Part shown: in pieces, positions 51,254-63,604 of the stretch | How positions within the stretch are numbered: position 1 is the first letter of the stretch | How the letters are laid out: every line of letters begins with the position of its first letter | Position numbers and translations under genes: made by a program | Assembly (NCBI GenBank): GCA_000787465.1 | Contig: JSYX01000117.1 | Coordinates: 1-64,000, forward strand | DNA from: Thermomucor indicae-seudaticae | Taxonomy: Eukaryota > Mucoromycota > Mucoromycetes > Mucorales > Lichtheimiaceae | DNA: 64,000 nucleotides | Direction of reading: 5' to 3' | The notes under the pieces: generated by a model | Told to the model about the DNA's origin: nothing | What the model saw: only the letters and a program-made list of their open reading frames with translations | The model's database searches: none

Positions 51254-52540
51254 ATGAAATACTTCTCTGTTATTGCGGTCGCTGCCGCCTTGGCATCTGC
51301 CGTCTTTGCTGGTATGCAACTTAAACTAGTGTGTCTCCTTAGAAACGGTTCCTAATATACAACCGCGTTCAAGGCGAACATCATCACGAAGGAGGAAAAG
51401 ACTCGCTTGCCATTAAGGATGGATTACCCTTCCCTCCCCTGGAGAATGTCGAAGTGGAAGAGCTTCCCCCAGTCGTGGTCTTTACGACCGTAACCAAGAC
51501 CCGTATTGAACCCGTCTTACCTACTGAGGTAAAAGCTATGACACGGAAACTTTTTATCTCTCTAAACCGTGTTTGCTTCCATGTAGGGCTTCCACCATCA
51601 CTATGACCACAAAGGCAAAGGCCATTGGCGAGGACGCAAGGGTCGCAAGGGTGGCAAGAAGGGCCTCAAAGGTGGCAAGAAGTACCACGACGATGAAGAT
51701 GACCACAAAAAGGGCGATTATGACATTGACGTGCATGGCGACGACAAGAAGGGCAGCCACTGGGGCGGTGATGATCACCATGATGGCGATCCCAGAAAGG
51801 AAGACCATAACGACCACAAAAAGGACCATGATGACCATAAGAAGGATGATCATGACGACAAGGAAGACCATCACGATGAAGACGACCACAAGGGAGACCC
51901 AGACCATCATGACGATAAGGACCCCCACAAAAAGGACGATAAAGACGACCATCATGATGACAAGAAGGACGGCGACCATAAGAAGGATGATAAAGGCGAC
52001 CATCACGATGACAAGAAGGACGGCGACCACAACAAGGATGACCATCACGATGAACACGAACACAATGACGGACGTGAACACGGCGAATACGATGGCGGAC
52101 GTGAACACGATGACCACAATGACGGACGTGAGCACGGCGAACACGATCAACACGATGACCACAATGATGCACATCGTGGTGACGGCGATCACAACGTGAT
52201 AATCGTTGGGGACGATGATCACGACCTAGGTCCTTTCCATGCTGCTTCGGCTGCTGTGCCTGACGAAGGCAGTATTCATGCCGTCGCTGTGTCCTCTGCT
52301 GCTAGTGCTTCTCCCTCGGCTCAAATGTCCTTGAGCATGTCCGGATTCGCCAGTACTAAGATGGCTCAAGCTACCATGAGCGGTAGTGGCTCTGCTTCCC
52401 GATCGACCAGCAAGGTATCCTCTGCCTCTTCCCGCGCCTCCTCATCCCATGGGGCTTCCTCAGCTGCCGTTGCGAATACTCACATTGCTGGTTCTTTGGT
52501 TGCTGTCATGGCTGGTTTGGCTGCTTGGCTTTTGGCATAA
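51254..52540 (+). CDS. Secreted His/Asp/Lys-rich repetitive protein, probably GPI-anchored
   Basis: Three exons (51254-51311, 51374-51528, 51587-52540) encode 388 aa. Residues 1-19 (MKYFSVIAVAAALASAVFA) form a signal peptide. Then come EHHHEGGKD, an acidic linker with a Thr-rich patch, and a basic Gly/Lys block (GRKGRKGGKKGLKGGKK). About 190 residues follow made almost wholly of Asp, His and Lys with Glu, Gly and Asn, in imperfect repeats such as HHDDKKDGDHKKDD and DGREHGE. A Ser/Ala-rich stretch of about 90 residues and a final hydrophobic helix (HIAGSLVAVMAGLAAWLLA) look like a GPI-attachment region. The dense His and Asp suggest binding of Zn, Cu, Ni or Ca ions at the cell wall, but that is inference. 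I do not recognise a named family. The first intron is 62 nt and the second 58 nt. Confidence 0.8.
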
Positions 52541-52703
52541 AAGAAGAAATTCCTGCATTCTTTCCCTTCCACCTTGCACAATACGGAATTCTAGAATTAA
52601 CCCTACTCTTCTTTATACTCTACTCTTTTACCAACGCATATTCCCTCACCTTCTTTACTTTCTCTGCAGACGCAGCTCTGTCTTCTTTCTTCTTGCTTTT
52701 TTT
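52541..52703. other. 3' flank between convergent genes
   Basis: Pyrimidine-rich sequence (many CTT/TTC runs) between the HDK-rich gene and a minus-strand ORF. No gene. Confidence 0.4.
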
Positions 52704-52991
52704 TTACTGACAACAGGTTGTCTTTAATTCCCGTTCCACATCAAAGTAAAACTTTTGAGCCATAGCAGCTCTTTTTGGAAACCAACTTGATAGTGTATTT
52801 TGAATGTCATTTTGCGCTAGAATTGGCTGGTTTTGTGAGAAAGGAGGAAGCGTGACACCAGACAGCATCCGGCTGATCCCAGCGAGAGCGATACATTCTG
52901 TGTCTTCTGATCCGTGTGTTATGTCCAGATTGGTAGCTTGGGCTGCGCCTGTTGTAGCATACAGACGCTCCAATGGGGAATTTGAGCTCAT
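52704..52991 (-). CDS. Hypothetical 95-aa protein
   Basis: A single ATG-initiated frame with mixed, protein-like composition. It begins MSSNSPLERLYATTG, has a central GISRMLSGVTLPPFSQNQP and ends with a helical segment (FPKRAAMAQKFYFDVERELK). There is no signal peptide or membrane helix. I do not recognise the family. The compact size, clean start and helical C-terminus would fit a small subunit of a larger complex, but that is speculation. It is convergent with the HDK-rich gene. Confidence 0.45.
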   Translation of the reverse strand: MSSNSPLERLYATTGAAQATNLDITHGSEDTECIALAGISRMLSGVTLPPFSQNQPILAQNDIQNTLSSWFPKRAAMAQKFYFDVERELKTTCCQ

Positions 52992-53353
52992 GTTTCCCTT
53001 TCACCATTCTCTACCCTTGCCTCCATAACAGCCTGCCCATTTCTCTTTATAGGACAGACAACTATGTCGTAGTACGTTAGAACCAAAAGTGGCAATTAGG
53101 AATTCCTCCATACACGTACCCTTCCAGATATTCTACTATCTGGCATTCTTCAGCTTTGTCTTTGTTGACTGGTTGATTAATTTCTTCTTGTTCGTCAAGT
53201 CTGTTTCTCCTTTCCTTTTTTCTCGCTCTTTTTACCGTTCTCTCGTGCGAAGGAAGCCGATGCTTTCTTGGATAGCTGGTAGTATTTCTGAACAGCTGTG
53301 TTGAATACCTCTTCGTCTCCGCTATACACCATTTCGTGGATACAGTCTTTCAG

Positions 53354-54331
53354 TTATCCAATTTCCTCACTCTTATCCCAGAAGCAGCCCGCCATATTAG
53401 GCCGCAGATGTTGAGTGATATGCCAAGCACATAAAATATGGCGCGATAACGGAAATACTTCCTCGATTGAACTAACCAATGCCTTTTCATTGTCAATAAC
53501 TAAAAGGCCTACATTTCCCTTGGGCCACATCGTTTGCCGCACCGTCTGAATCACATTGGTAGGACCCCTTTTTCTCGTTGACAACAAATGCTGAAGCAAT
53601 CAATGCATTATGTAGTAGCCTTGTTTTGAGGTTACTGACGGTGACAACGTTAAACAACGGCATTCGATTCTGCTCGTCTGGTAGGTGGCGTCAAGAGCGA
53701 CAATCTTCTTGCTTTTTCCAAATCAGATTGACGCGCAACAAAGATCGCATTCAAAGACTTCTTTTCAACATTGATGCGGTAACGGACGATATAACCGCAG
53801 ACGGCTGAATGCACCGTTCTTATCCTCGTCGAAGATTTTTTGGCCTTAAGTTGTAAATATCGGTCATGGTCATCACAATGCCATCTTCGTTCTCTCTGAC
53901 CTCTTTGTATATCTTCGACGACTTGTTGGCATTGTCGGTCATTGATAGGATAAGCGCCACCATACTCTCGGTGGGCTTTCGGTGCTGATGATAGTACGAC
54001 GCGTCCTTATCCAGAGGATGATTATGCGCATCCTCCTCACTCACAGAACGTACAGTCCATTTCTTGGACCTAGGGTCGACGGACGCGTACATGACCCAAC
54101 CGCAACCGTTTTACCCGTAGCATGCTGGCGTTGGCGGTTATCTTTAGTCACCCCGTGCATGTTCCTATATTGACCGCCGTGGACACAAATGATGTGGACG
54201 TTACGGTCCGAACTTCTCTTGGTTGCAACAGCAAATCTCGTGTCTTTTGCTCTCATCTGAGCAGCAGCGAGAACTTCGGCTTTAGTATCGTAGGCAGCGT
54301 TGATAAGATCACGCATGATGGAAATCGACAA
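53354..54331 (-). pseudogene. Decayed MULE (Mutator-like) transposase
   Basis: Minus-strand fragments in different frames line up as one transposase. They are: an N-terminal DNA-binding-like part containing WTVRSVSEEDAHNHPLD (54092-53820 frame); a catalytic-region piece with SKKIVALDATYQTS; and a downstream piece with GLLVIDNEKALVSSIEEVFP and RHILCAWHITQHL. The DATYxT and CxWH motifs are characteristic of MULE transposases (FAR1/MuDR fold, DDE type). At least two frameshifts and stops separate the fragments, so it is inactive. Terminal inverted repeats were not found by eye. It marks this stretch as repeat-derived. Confidence 0.75.
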
Positions 54332-54340
54332 GCGATGTAG

Positions 54341-54902
54341 AACTCAAATGCAAAAAAGGTCTCTTTTCTGTTACGCGTGTGGCTTATTCAGTCCTCAAGT
54401 TACGACGCTGCTACCTGTATTCAGGCATTACCAATTGCTACGCGGCAAACGTTAACATTTCCATAATACATGTGAGTATGTGGTTCACGGTCTTTTCGAC
54501 ATTCCTATAGCGCGGAAGCTAATATCAACAACAACCTTATGCCACGTTGCACTTACGGAAACCCCATCTTGCCTGAGCGGCTCGCAAGACAACCGAGTCT
54601 AAATAGACATGTCTCTCGCTGACTGGCCGACTACGGGATCCTGTGTAACTTGGAAGACTTTAGAGGTGTGTCCCGAACGGAAAAGGAAGTTCTCTGGGGT
54701 GTCCGTAGTGCTTCCCAACTTAATATAGTAGTAGCTAAGTACGCGAAATAGCGATGCAAATCGGATCCATATCCAGAGCAAACTTGGTTTTTAGTTGACG
54801 TGAAGAACATTCCCAGTAGTGCAAAATGACATTCAAAATAAGATACCTCTCAGTATTACTGTATACAGATGAGCAGGGTATTCTTATGTTAATAAACTCT
54901 TT
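54341..54902. other. Intergenic, no gene seen
   Basis: About 560 bp between the transposase relic and the 3' end of the Ca2+-ATPase gene. It may include the degraded end of the element. No ORF is supported. Confidence 0.45.
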
Positions 54903-57900
54903 CTACGATGCATGTATGGGCCCAGAGGTGCTAATCGATAGACTCGTGACTGAGTCATTACTAGCTTCATCTTCTGAGGGTTCACTAACTGGCTCAGAAA
55001 TATTCTTGTTTGGGTGTCGGAAAGCACGTGGACGTCGATGCGTGTAGCCATGATAGTGTCTATGTAAACGGTCGCTTGTGTCGGTATGGTATGTACGTCG
55101 TAAAAGTGAGTATATGCGCAGCTGCTTGCGGATTTGACCAATGGCGCCTTCCCAATGCAGCCGCGAATAGCTTGCCAGCGGCAAAGCATCCTCTTTGAAT
55201 TTCTCCTCAATTCCAAAGCAGTCCGATATGAGCCGTATCAGGAGCCCAACAGGCAGAGACAATGCACCAATCCCTACCGTGACGAGCCATTGTCCTGGCG
55301 TCAGAGACATGGTGTTGAACGCCAGACCGCCAAAGGTGACAATAAGCACTTGGCAAGCCGCTATGGCCGCTATCACAGCCAAAAATATCCAGTCGTGCAG
55401 CAGATTCTTGAAGACATTGATACTATCGTCGACGCGTCGACAATTGATCTCGTTGAATAGCTGCAGAAAGACAAACATATTGAAAACCATTGTCCTTAAT
55501 ACGCCTCGCTCATACGGATCGTTCTCGTCTAAACCAAACAAGCTGGGGCCCCCATACATCGCAGCTATACTGATTGCAATTTGAAAGATGGACTGGCCGA
55601 GAATCATTTTAACCATGCGATAATTAACGAGATACGCATATTTGGATGCAGGCTTGCGGTTTAATATGTCAGGTGTAGGCGGCTCGGTAGCCAATGCCAA
55701 TGCTGCCAGGGTGTCCATAATCAGATTTACCCACAGGAGCTGTACAGCTGTAAGAACGCTCTCGGTATGCTCGGAGGCAACCGCGCTGACGAATGATATC
55801 ACAACGGCAGCTACGTTGACGGTCAACTGAAACGTCAAGAACTTGCGCACACTGTCGGTCACGCTGCGACCCCACATTAGGGCTTTGAGGATAGAGTTGA
55901 AGTTGTCATCCATAAGGACAATATCTGATGCTTCCTTTGCCACTTCCGTTCCAGCTACGCCCATGCTAAACCCCACATCGGCCAGTTTGAGTGCAGGGCC
56001 GTCGTTCGTTCCGTCGCCTGTCATGCCCACCACTTGATCGAGCTCTTGTAGTCGGATCACCACAGTCCGCTTGTCGACTGGTGAACAGCGTGCCAGAACC
56101 TGCATCCGCCGTACCGTCTGACGTTGCTGTTCCGGCGACATGGCTCGCCAATCTTCACCATTTAAGGCAACTCCACCCTTCGTGAGAATACCAGCATTGC
56201 GTGCAATAGCAGTTGCCGTCTTAATGTTATCGCCCGTAATCATTCGTACAAAAACGCCCGCGCGACGAAAAGCTGCCACTGATTCAACAACCCCTGGTCT
56301 CAATGGATCTTGGATTCCCACGATACCCGTAAGGACGAGCTTATTAAGTGGTAGTGCTTCGCCGGAGGCACTATGCTCTGTCGGCAGATCACGAAACGCT
56401 AAGGCCAATGTTCTCAACGCATGGCTGGTATCTTCGTCAATCAACTTTTGCCAGCGACGTCTTGTGACCTGATCCAGCTCGCGTATATGACCCTGGGCAT
56501 CCAAGTAATGTGTGCATGCCTTAAGAATAATTTCTGATGCTCCTTTTGTATGTATGCGGTAGGTACAGGCGTTCTCCATGGTCGGAGCGGACGCATCATT
56601 GACCCTGATGACCGTTGACATGCTCTTTCGCTTGGATGAAAACGGAAACACTTTGATGACATCTGCTTGCCGCCTCAGGATGCTATAGTCATAGCCCAAC
56701 TTCCTCGCGAACAGCAAAAGCGCTTGTTCCGTCACGGAGCCCAAGAACTTGGTCTTTTCATCTTCTCCTTCGGATGTATCTTCGTACGCCGTTGAATTGA
56801 CCGCGATCCCTTCTGCAATCAAGCGAACGACTCTGTCCGGGTCTACGCGCGATTGCCAACGTTCAATTTCGTCTATTGACTCGAACGTTTCCATGCCGAG
56901 CATGCCTTTCGACACTTCCATTTGGTTCTGCGTCAAGGTCCCTGTCTTGTCTGTGCAAATGGTCGTCGCATTCCCCATGGTCTCACAGGCTGCCATGACG
57001 CGCACGAGATTGTTGTCTTTCAGCATTTGAGTGGTGGTAAAGCCAAGAGCCATGGTCACGGCCATCGGTAAGCCTTCAGGCACTGCCACAACAATGATGG
57101 TGATGGTTTGGATGACGATGTTTACCAAGGTCGCTGCTATCTCTTCGCTCGAAGGGAAAGCGGGCATCCGCCTTGCCATAACAAAGTACTTGATGACAAG
57201 CATCAACAGCATCGTGATAGCTGCGCCGAACCCAAACTTCGCTATTTGCTCGGCGAGCACGTCAAGTTTAAGCTGAAGAGGTGTGCTTTCTTGGCTATTG
57301 CAACTCGCGCTGCCAGCCGTCGTCGATCGCATGGCCATCATTGTTTTACCGTAATATGAGTGAACGCCAACAGCAATGACCAGACAATTGGCAACGCCTT
57401 CCAATACCTTGGATCCGGACAGTATGAAACAATCGCCTTCATTGTCGTGCTGTTTTCTCACCGCATCTGACTCACCGGTCGCCGAGGATTCGTCACAAGT
57501 CAGATTGTAGCCCCAGAGATACAAGCAGTCCGCAGATACCACATCACCTGGTTCCAACCGGATAATATCTCCTACCATTAGATCACGGACATCGATACGC
57601 TGCTCGCGTCTGCTGCGAAATACAGTAACTTTCTTGTCGTCCTTTTTCGCGTTTAGCGTTTGAAACTCGCTTTCTTTCTGATAATCATTGATGGCATTGG
57701 TGAAGATCACTGTTAAAACCGCGGTCAATATAGCTGCGCCTTCCACCCTAATCCCGTTTTCATTAAGCAAAACGCCAAGACTCAACAGACGCTATTTTCC
57801 TCTCCCTCTCTCTCTCCCTCTTTTTCTCTCCCAAATTCGTCTCACCATCCAAGGCGCGGTTCATTCTTTGGATGCTGGCTAGAGAAGTCTTGCCATATCC

Positions 57901-58330
57901 CAATAGCCAAAGATACGATCGCTGCAATCGTCAGCATAACTTTAGTAGCACAATTTTAAAAGGTTGTCAGTCCATTTTGTCTGCATTGATGCGCGTATCT
58001 CATGGGGGTCTTACTGAGCGTTTTGTCATTGTACGCATTCAGTAAAAGCTGCCAAAAGCGAGTCCGCTTTGGCTCCGGCAAAGTATTCGTGCCAAAGACA
58101 GAACGCCGAACTTCTTTATCGCTCTCGTTGACAGAAGGACAAGGTAAACCAACATGCGGATCTACGGAGAGCGCCCTGCAGACGCCATCCACACCACCAA
58201 GCTGCTGCAAGAGGTCAGGGTTCTTTGGATCCACAAGACGCATCAAGTCCTCGGCAGTGACTCCAAAATGAGCAGAGATCGTCTGTCGTCTCAACAAAGG
58301 TTGTTGTTCTTCATCGTTTTCGTTTATCAT
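54903..58330 (-). CDS. P-type Ca2+-ATPase, PMC1 (PMCA/IIB) type
   Basis: Three exons (58330-58015, 57939-57846, 57780-54903) encode 1095 aa. The protein pumps Ca2+ out of the cytosol, in fungi usually into the vacuole. Motifs in order: ATGES (TCDESSATGESD), PEGLP in M4, the phosphorylation site CTDKTGTLTQNQME, nucleotide-binding KGASE, MITGDN, and the hinge MTGDGTNDGPALKLADVGFS. M6 NLIMDTLAALALATEPP and FVFLQLFNEINCRRV near the C-terminus are typical of IIB pumps. The hydrophilic N-terminus (about 95 residues) may be regulatory. Intron 2 (57845-57781) is a purine-rich GA tract on the sense strand without a polypyrimidine run, so its acceptor (TTGAG) was chosen only by frame. Family assignment is firm. 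Confidence 0.95.
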
Positions 58331-58781
58331 GTTCGGAAAAAAAAGGGAAATAGAAGAGAAAAGGGTGCGTCTGACGACATTGTTTCAGGATCGATCTCAA
58401 AAATGCTACAGGCATACACTGTGTGCAAACCCTTGCAAAAAAGAATATATAACGCTTCAAGCAGTAGCAGATGAAGACGCTTGAGAAGAGCGAAAGAGGC
58501 GAAGTACTAGAAAATGAATGGTCACATATCTCTCTTGGCTCAAACCACTTACGTGGTATGGTCTGTGAGCTTTCAAAACCCTCGTTCACTTCACCTCCAA
58601 GCTCCCTCACCCGTAACAGGTCCCCGCTACCAGCGGGTTTACACTTCGGTGGCAAGTAACTTCGCTTTATAGTCGGTGCAAAGTGTTCATTTGTATGAAT
58701 GGTTAATAAGCATATCGTGTGACACTGAAAAACTCCAATACCAGGAAAAACACATGGTTTCTTTAAGGACGCGCGCGCTCA
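58331..58781. other. Divergent intergenic region
   Basis: About 450 bp between the divergent Ca2+-ATPase and paraoxonase-like genes. A TATATATT-like element is present on the minus strand at 58444-58451, about 115 bp before the ATPase start. An imperfect CCCCGCTACCAGCGGG hairpin lies near 58622-58637. Confidence 0.45.
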
Positions 58782-60107
58782 ATGTACAGAAATCTTGCGA
58801 TTACTGCCATCGCTGTGGCAATACTAGCCGCTTACATCCGTGAGTAAACTCTCATGGCCTCAGCCAGGTGCTCAACCACTTATGGATGCAACTACTGTAG
58901 GGCCGATAATTCAGCTATCTGGTCTCTTCGAAACTGTTCATCCTTTTGGCCTTGAATATTGCGTCAAGCTGGAAGGTAAATGGACCGCCAGGATATAATT
59001 GTCGTCCCGATGCTTACGCCCAGTAAAAAGGTCCTTTGGATTTCAGAAATTGTGAAGATTTCGTCTTGTCATCGACTGAAACCGGTGTCGCTTACGCGTC
59101 ATGCGATCCTGCAAGAGACTTTGTAAATTCGGTCATGGGCACCAAGGTTAAAAATTTGAACGATTCAGCAGTAGAAAACGGACAGATATGGCGAGTGAAT
59201 TACACGAGCGTAAGCATAATATTGAAGAATGCAAGGAATTATCCGCTTTAATTAATAAGATGTACAGGAACCTCCCGAAGTTACGCCCATGCATATCGTC
59301 TCTGGACCAGACTGTTTCCATCCGCTCGGTTTGGCCATTGATGACTCACTTGGCAAATTGCTCGTCATTAACCGGGTTTACGATGGTCCCGCTAGTATTA
59401 TGGTCTTCCATATCGATCAACAGAATCAGCAACTCAACTATGAGAAAACGATTCGCCATGCACAGCTTTACTCCCCAAACAGTATCCATATACTCAAAGA
59501 TCCAAAGTATCGAAATGAAGATGGGACCCCTTCTTTCTTTTTCACCAACGACCATTATTTTGTTTCTGCTGACCTCAAGTCGCTGGAAACTTTGAGCCTG
59601 ATTCCTTTGAGCAGCGTCATGTTTTACGATATCAGGACGGACATGGCATACCCTGTCGCACGAGGTCTCGTGTTCGCCAACGGACTAACCGGAAACGATT
59701 CCGTTCTGTTTGTCTCCGAATCAAACCGAATGGCTGCCCACGTGTACAAAATCCATCTTCCCAATGCAGCTCCAGTGCGACTAGAACATACAGCAAAGAT
59801 CAATGTTGGTATGGCAACCGACAATCTACATTACGACGCGTCAAGCGACCGTCTTCTGATCGCCGGACATCCCAAACCTCTGCAATTGTTAAGCTATGTA
59901 CGCAAAAAGACGGTGTACCAAGTAAAACCACCATCACGAGTAGTCTCATGGCATACGACATCAGATATAGTCGAAACCCTTTTTGAAGACAATGGCTCCA
60001 CATTTAGCACCTCCGCCACGGCAGCGGTGGATCCGTCTGCTCAGAAACTGCTTATATCCGGATTGTATGAAAAAGGCATGATGCTATGTAACTACAATGG
60101 GGTATAG
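58782..60107 (+). CDS. Paraoxonase/arylesterase-like beta-propeller hydrolase
   Basis: Four exons (58782-58839, 58901-58975, 59031-59209, 59268-60107) encode 383 aa. An N-terminal hydrophobic helix (LAITAIAVAILAAYI) is an uncleaved signal-anchor, as in PON proteins. Family blocks are RNCEDFVLSSTETGVAYAS, SPNSIHIL (Ca2+-ligand Asn), FFFTNDHYF (the PON His-dyad region) and VFANGLTGNDSVLFVSES. Two calcium ions normally sit in the central tunnel of this six-bladed propeller, which hydrolyses lactones and aryl esters. An SMP-30/gluconolactonase relative is the main alternative. The TNDHYF motif favours paraoxonase. Substrate is unknown. The short second exon (75 nt) bridges the anchor and propeller. 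Confidence 0.85.
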
Positions 60108-60370
60108 AATTGGATCTCCACATTCGGCGATCGTATATAGATTACCCCACTCCAATCAGACTGAAAATCAGTCAAATGGATTCACAGAATAAACTTTCAT
60201 ATTGAAAATGCAACTGTTTCTATCACCAACAGTTAAATACTGAAAGAGACAATGTACCTGTAACAGTATGTACCTTTTAATAAATTTGTGCTCCACAATT
60301 ACAGCTGATCGTTACACTATATCGCATTATCAGAATCAATAATCTGCTTCCTATCAATGTAACAAAGCAT
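60108..60370. other. 3' flank between convergent genes
   Basis: AT-rich sequence between the paraoxonase-like and E2 genes, which converge here. It probably holds both polyadenylation regions. Confidence 0.4.
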
Positions 60371-61389
<1,019 letters not shown>

Positions 61390-61543
61390 GTCGAATGGGG
61401 GTATGTGATAATGCGAACTACACTTGTCAACGAAGAGAGAGCAAAGAAAAATGTTTGTCGAACTCTTTCGCAGCAGGTTTTTGAATGTCAACGACCAATG
61501 AAATTCGAGGTCACAAAGTTGGGGGCCCAAACAGAAGTAGCAG

Positions 61544-62567
61544 CTAACCACATCGTATAGCCAATCCAACGCATTGTTTAACTAAAGCATCAGTGACACT
61601 CGTTGAGCCCCCACTGAATATGGGACGCAAAGAATATTGTGGCATGAACACTCGACGAAATTTACGACTCCCATTTCCAGTACTCTTGTGCTGCAGCCGG
61701 TTTGACATAAACACGATGCTTCCAGCAGGTACCTTTACGACCGTCGGGTTTAACGATACCTCTCCCAAGTTACCAAGAAGAATGGTTCCGTTGTCCTGTC
61801 CGGATACTTTAAGTCAAGAGTCTTCATGCGATCTGCATGTCGCAATACCTCGTCTACAGCATCTAGCGCTGTCCAACAGGCTATCGTTGGCTCAGTCCGT
61901 AAGCTAGACTGTAGATAATCCGAGTCCTTATCATGCCAAGCAGTTAGCCGGTATATCTTTAACGTTTTTCTGCGACCTAACCTGATGCCATGCAAATTGT
62001 GAATCTTTGGATGTTCTCGGCGGCTTGATGATATACTGTTCATTAAACTAGAAGCAGTCAGAACCAAAAAGGAAGAATGCCGAACTTTCCATTACCAGAT
62101 ATACATGGTCCGTTTCCAGTAATTGAGCCGCGAACTTGGCTATCGTTGTCAAAACAATATCAGATACCATAGGTCTTCCCAAGACACTGTCTCGTCTAGT
62201 GCGATATTCGGATTTATCGATCTTATAAGCGTCGGAATCAGGTGGATCCAGAAAACCGCAAGTCAAAGGCTCTATGCCGCGCGCACATTTTCAGATGCAA
62301 CCAAGGGACTCTGCAATGCAGGAGCCTAGTTACCAATAATGCAGCCTAACTCGTGAACGAGATCACAATCTTCTGACAACAAAAAGTTGGTCAGAATGTC
62401 AGCTTCTTCATGAAGCGCATTTAACTGATCATCAGACAGCGCTATCGAGGAGTGTCAGCCGTTCGCGATCCTAATAGCAAGAATCAAAAGCTGGAGGTAC
62501 CCTTTTCCAGGATAGTATAGCCAAAGGCTTTATATTGCTCAATATGAGACAATGTCAGACACGTCAT
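61544..62567 (-). CDS. Phytanoyl-CoA dioxygenase (PhyH) family protein
   Basis: Six exons (62567-62501, 62441-62334, 62271-62096, 62047-61982, 61926-61849, 61795-61544) encode 248 aa. The family is of Fe(II)/2-oxoglutarate dioxygenases. Recognisable features: an N-terminal LSHIEQYKAFGYTILEKG and LSDDQLNALHEEAD helix pair; FNEQYIIKPPRTS; the metal motif WHQDSDYLQ (H-x-D); CWTALDAVDEDNGTILLG; and the distal VPAGSIVFMSNRLQHKS with Lys/Arg-rich 2-oxoglutarate contacts (RKFRRVF). The HxD motif is formed only by splicing CAG to GAC. Substrate cannot be told: fungal PhyH proteins act in fatty-acid, sterol and secondary metabolism. No biosynthetic neighbours are nearby. The sequence ends cleanly, without a PTS1 tripeptide. 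Confidence 0.8.
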
Positions 62568-63604
62568 GCCGTCGGAAATTACAGACTTTGCACTGAAATT
62601 TGCAGAAGTGTGCTGTGCTCAAATGTGCAGTAAAGATCAAGGCAATTTGCAGAAATACAGAAGTCAAAATACGGTTAATCATTGTCAGGTTGCTTCAAAT
62701 AACTAAGTGTCCACCTACCGGCCGTAAGGCACGAAGATCAGCGCCGCGCTCCCCAAATGAAGAAGGCTGCACTGTATTTATCGTTAGGACTTTGAACAAT
62801 AGAACGTTGAAGCGGAAAAATGCACCACACGCAACTTGACAAACATCATTTCTACTGAACAAATTGCATGAAGAGAGGAACTTCGCATTCCATGACCATT
62901 ACCATAAAGTTTGTCTGTCTTGCAAGCAGGAAACCTGGCTTGACCGGCTTCTTTTCTTGGTCGAAAACATTGCAACAATCGTGGGAAACGAAAGCTTGTC
63001 GATGAGATCGACAGCAGGGTCACATAATGTTTCAAACAGTGTTCAAAAGTGATGGTTGTAGTTTTTAAAAAAAGATAAAAGGACAGATGTACATGCCTAC
63101 AGAATGAAACAGCTTCCGGGGCATGCCTTGCACAAGGAGGAGAATCTAGATCTTTTGATGGTACACTTGCGATCCTTATAATACTGCTTAAATCTCATGA
63201 TTGTCCATATATAGCGCGTACGCCCGTCCCCAAGAAGGCAAATCGAAAATAAAATCATTGCAAAAGGGGCCGCGCCAGCAGCGTCAAAAGGTTTTGATGA
63301 GGGCAAATCAGACTGAAAACAGAGTAAAGTTGTATACTACAGCGCACTCAAACCATTACCGTCTTTCACTTAGCCAAAGCATACGCTATATACACTTGAA
63401 GACACTCCTTCTAAATGTCTTGCGGACGATACCGATAAGCCTTTTTCTTTCGACGGCACGATCCCGGCTAAAGACGGGGGATCATCTGATTGATGAGAAA
63501 CAGTGAATCATTTTTTGGACTTCAGCCAAAAATTTTTTTCCCTGGAGAACTCGATGTCAACCCGGTTTTCTCTTATCCTTTGAACAGTGAAAAAGACGAC
63601 AGCA
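62568..63604. other. Divergent intergenic region, about 1 kb
   Basis: Lies between the PhyH-family gene (-) and argininosuccinate synthase (+). Short frames on both strands have no domains. No repeat or RNA gene is evident. Confidence 0.5.

Noticed and set aside
51573..52199. Plus-strand Thr/Met/Lys-rich frame of 208 codons
   Set aside because: Second-frame shadow of the same repeats; the main frame has the signal peptide, splices and C-terminal anchor.
51554..52222. Minus-strand open frame of 222 codons, Val/Ile/Met-rich, looking like a membrane protein
   Set aside because: It is the antisense of the HDK-rich repeats: GAY, CAY and AAG codons read backwards give Val/Ile, Val/Met and Leu. 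It is a composition shadow.
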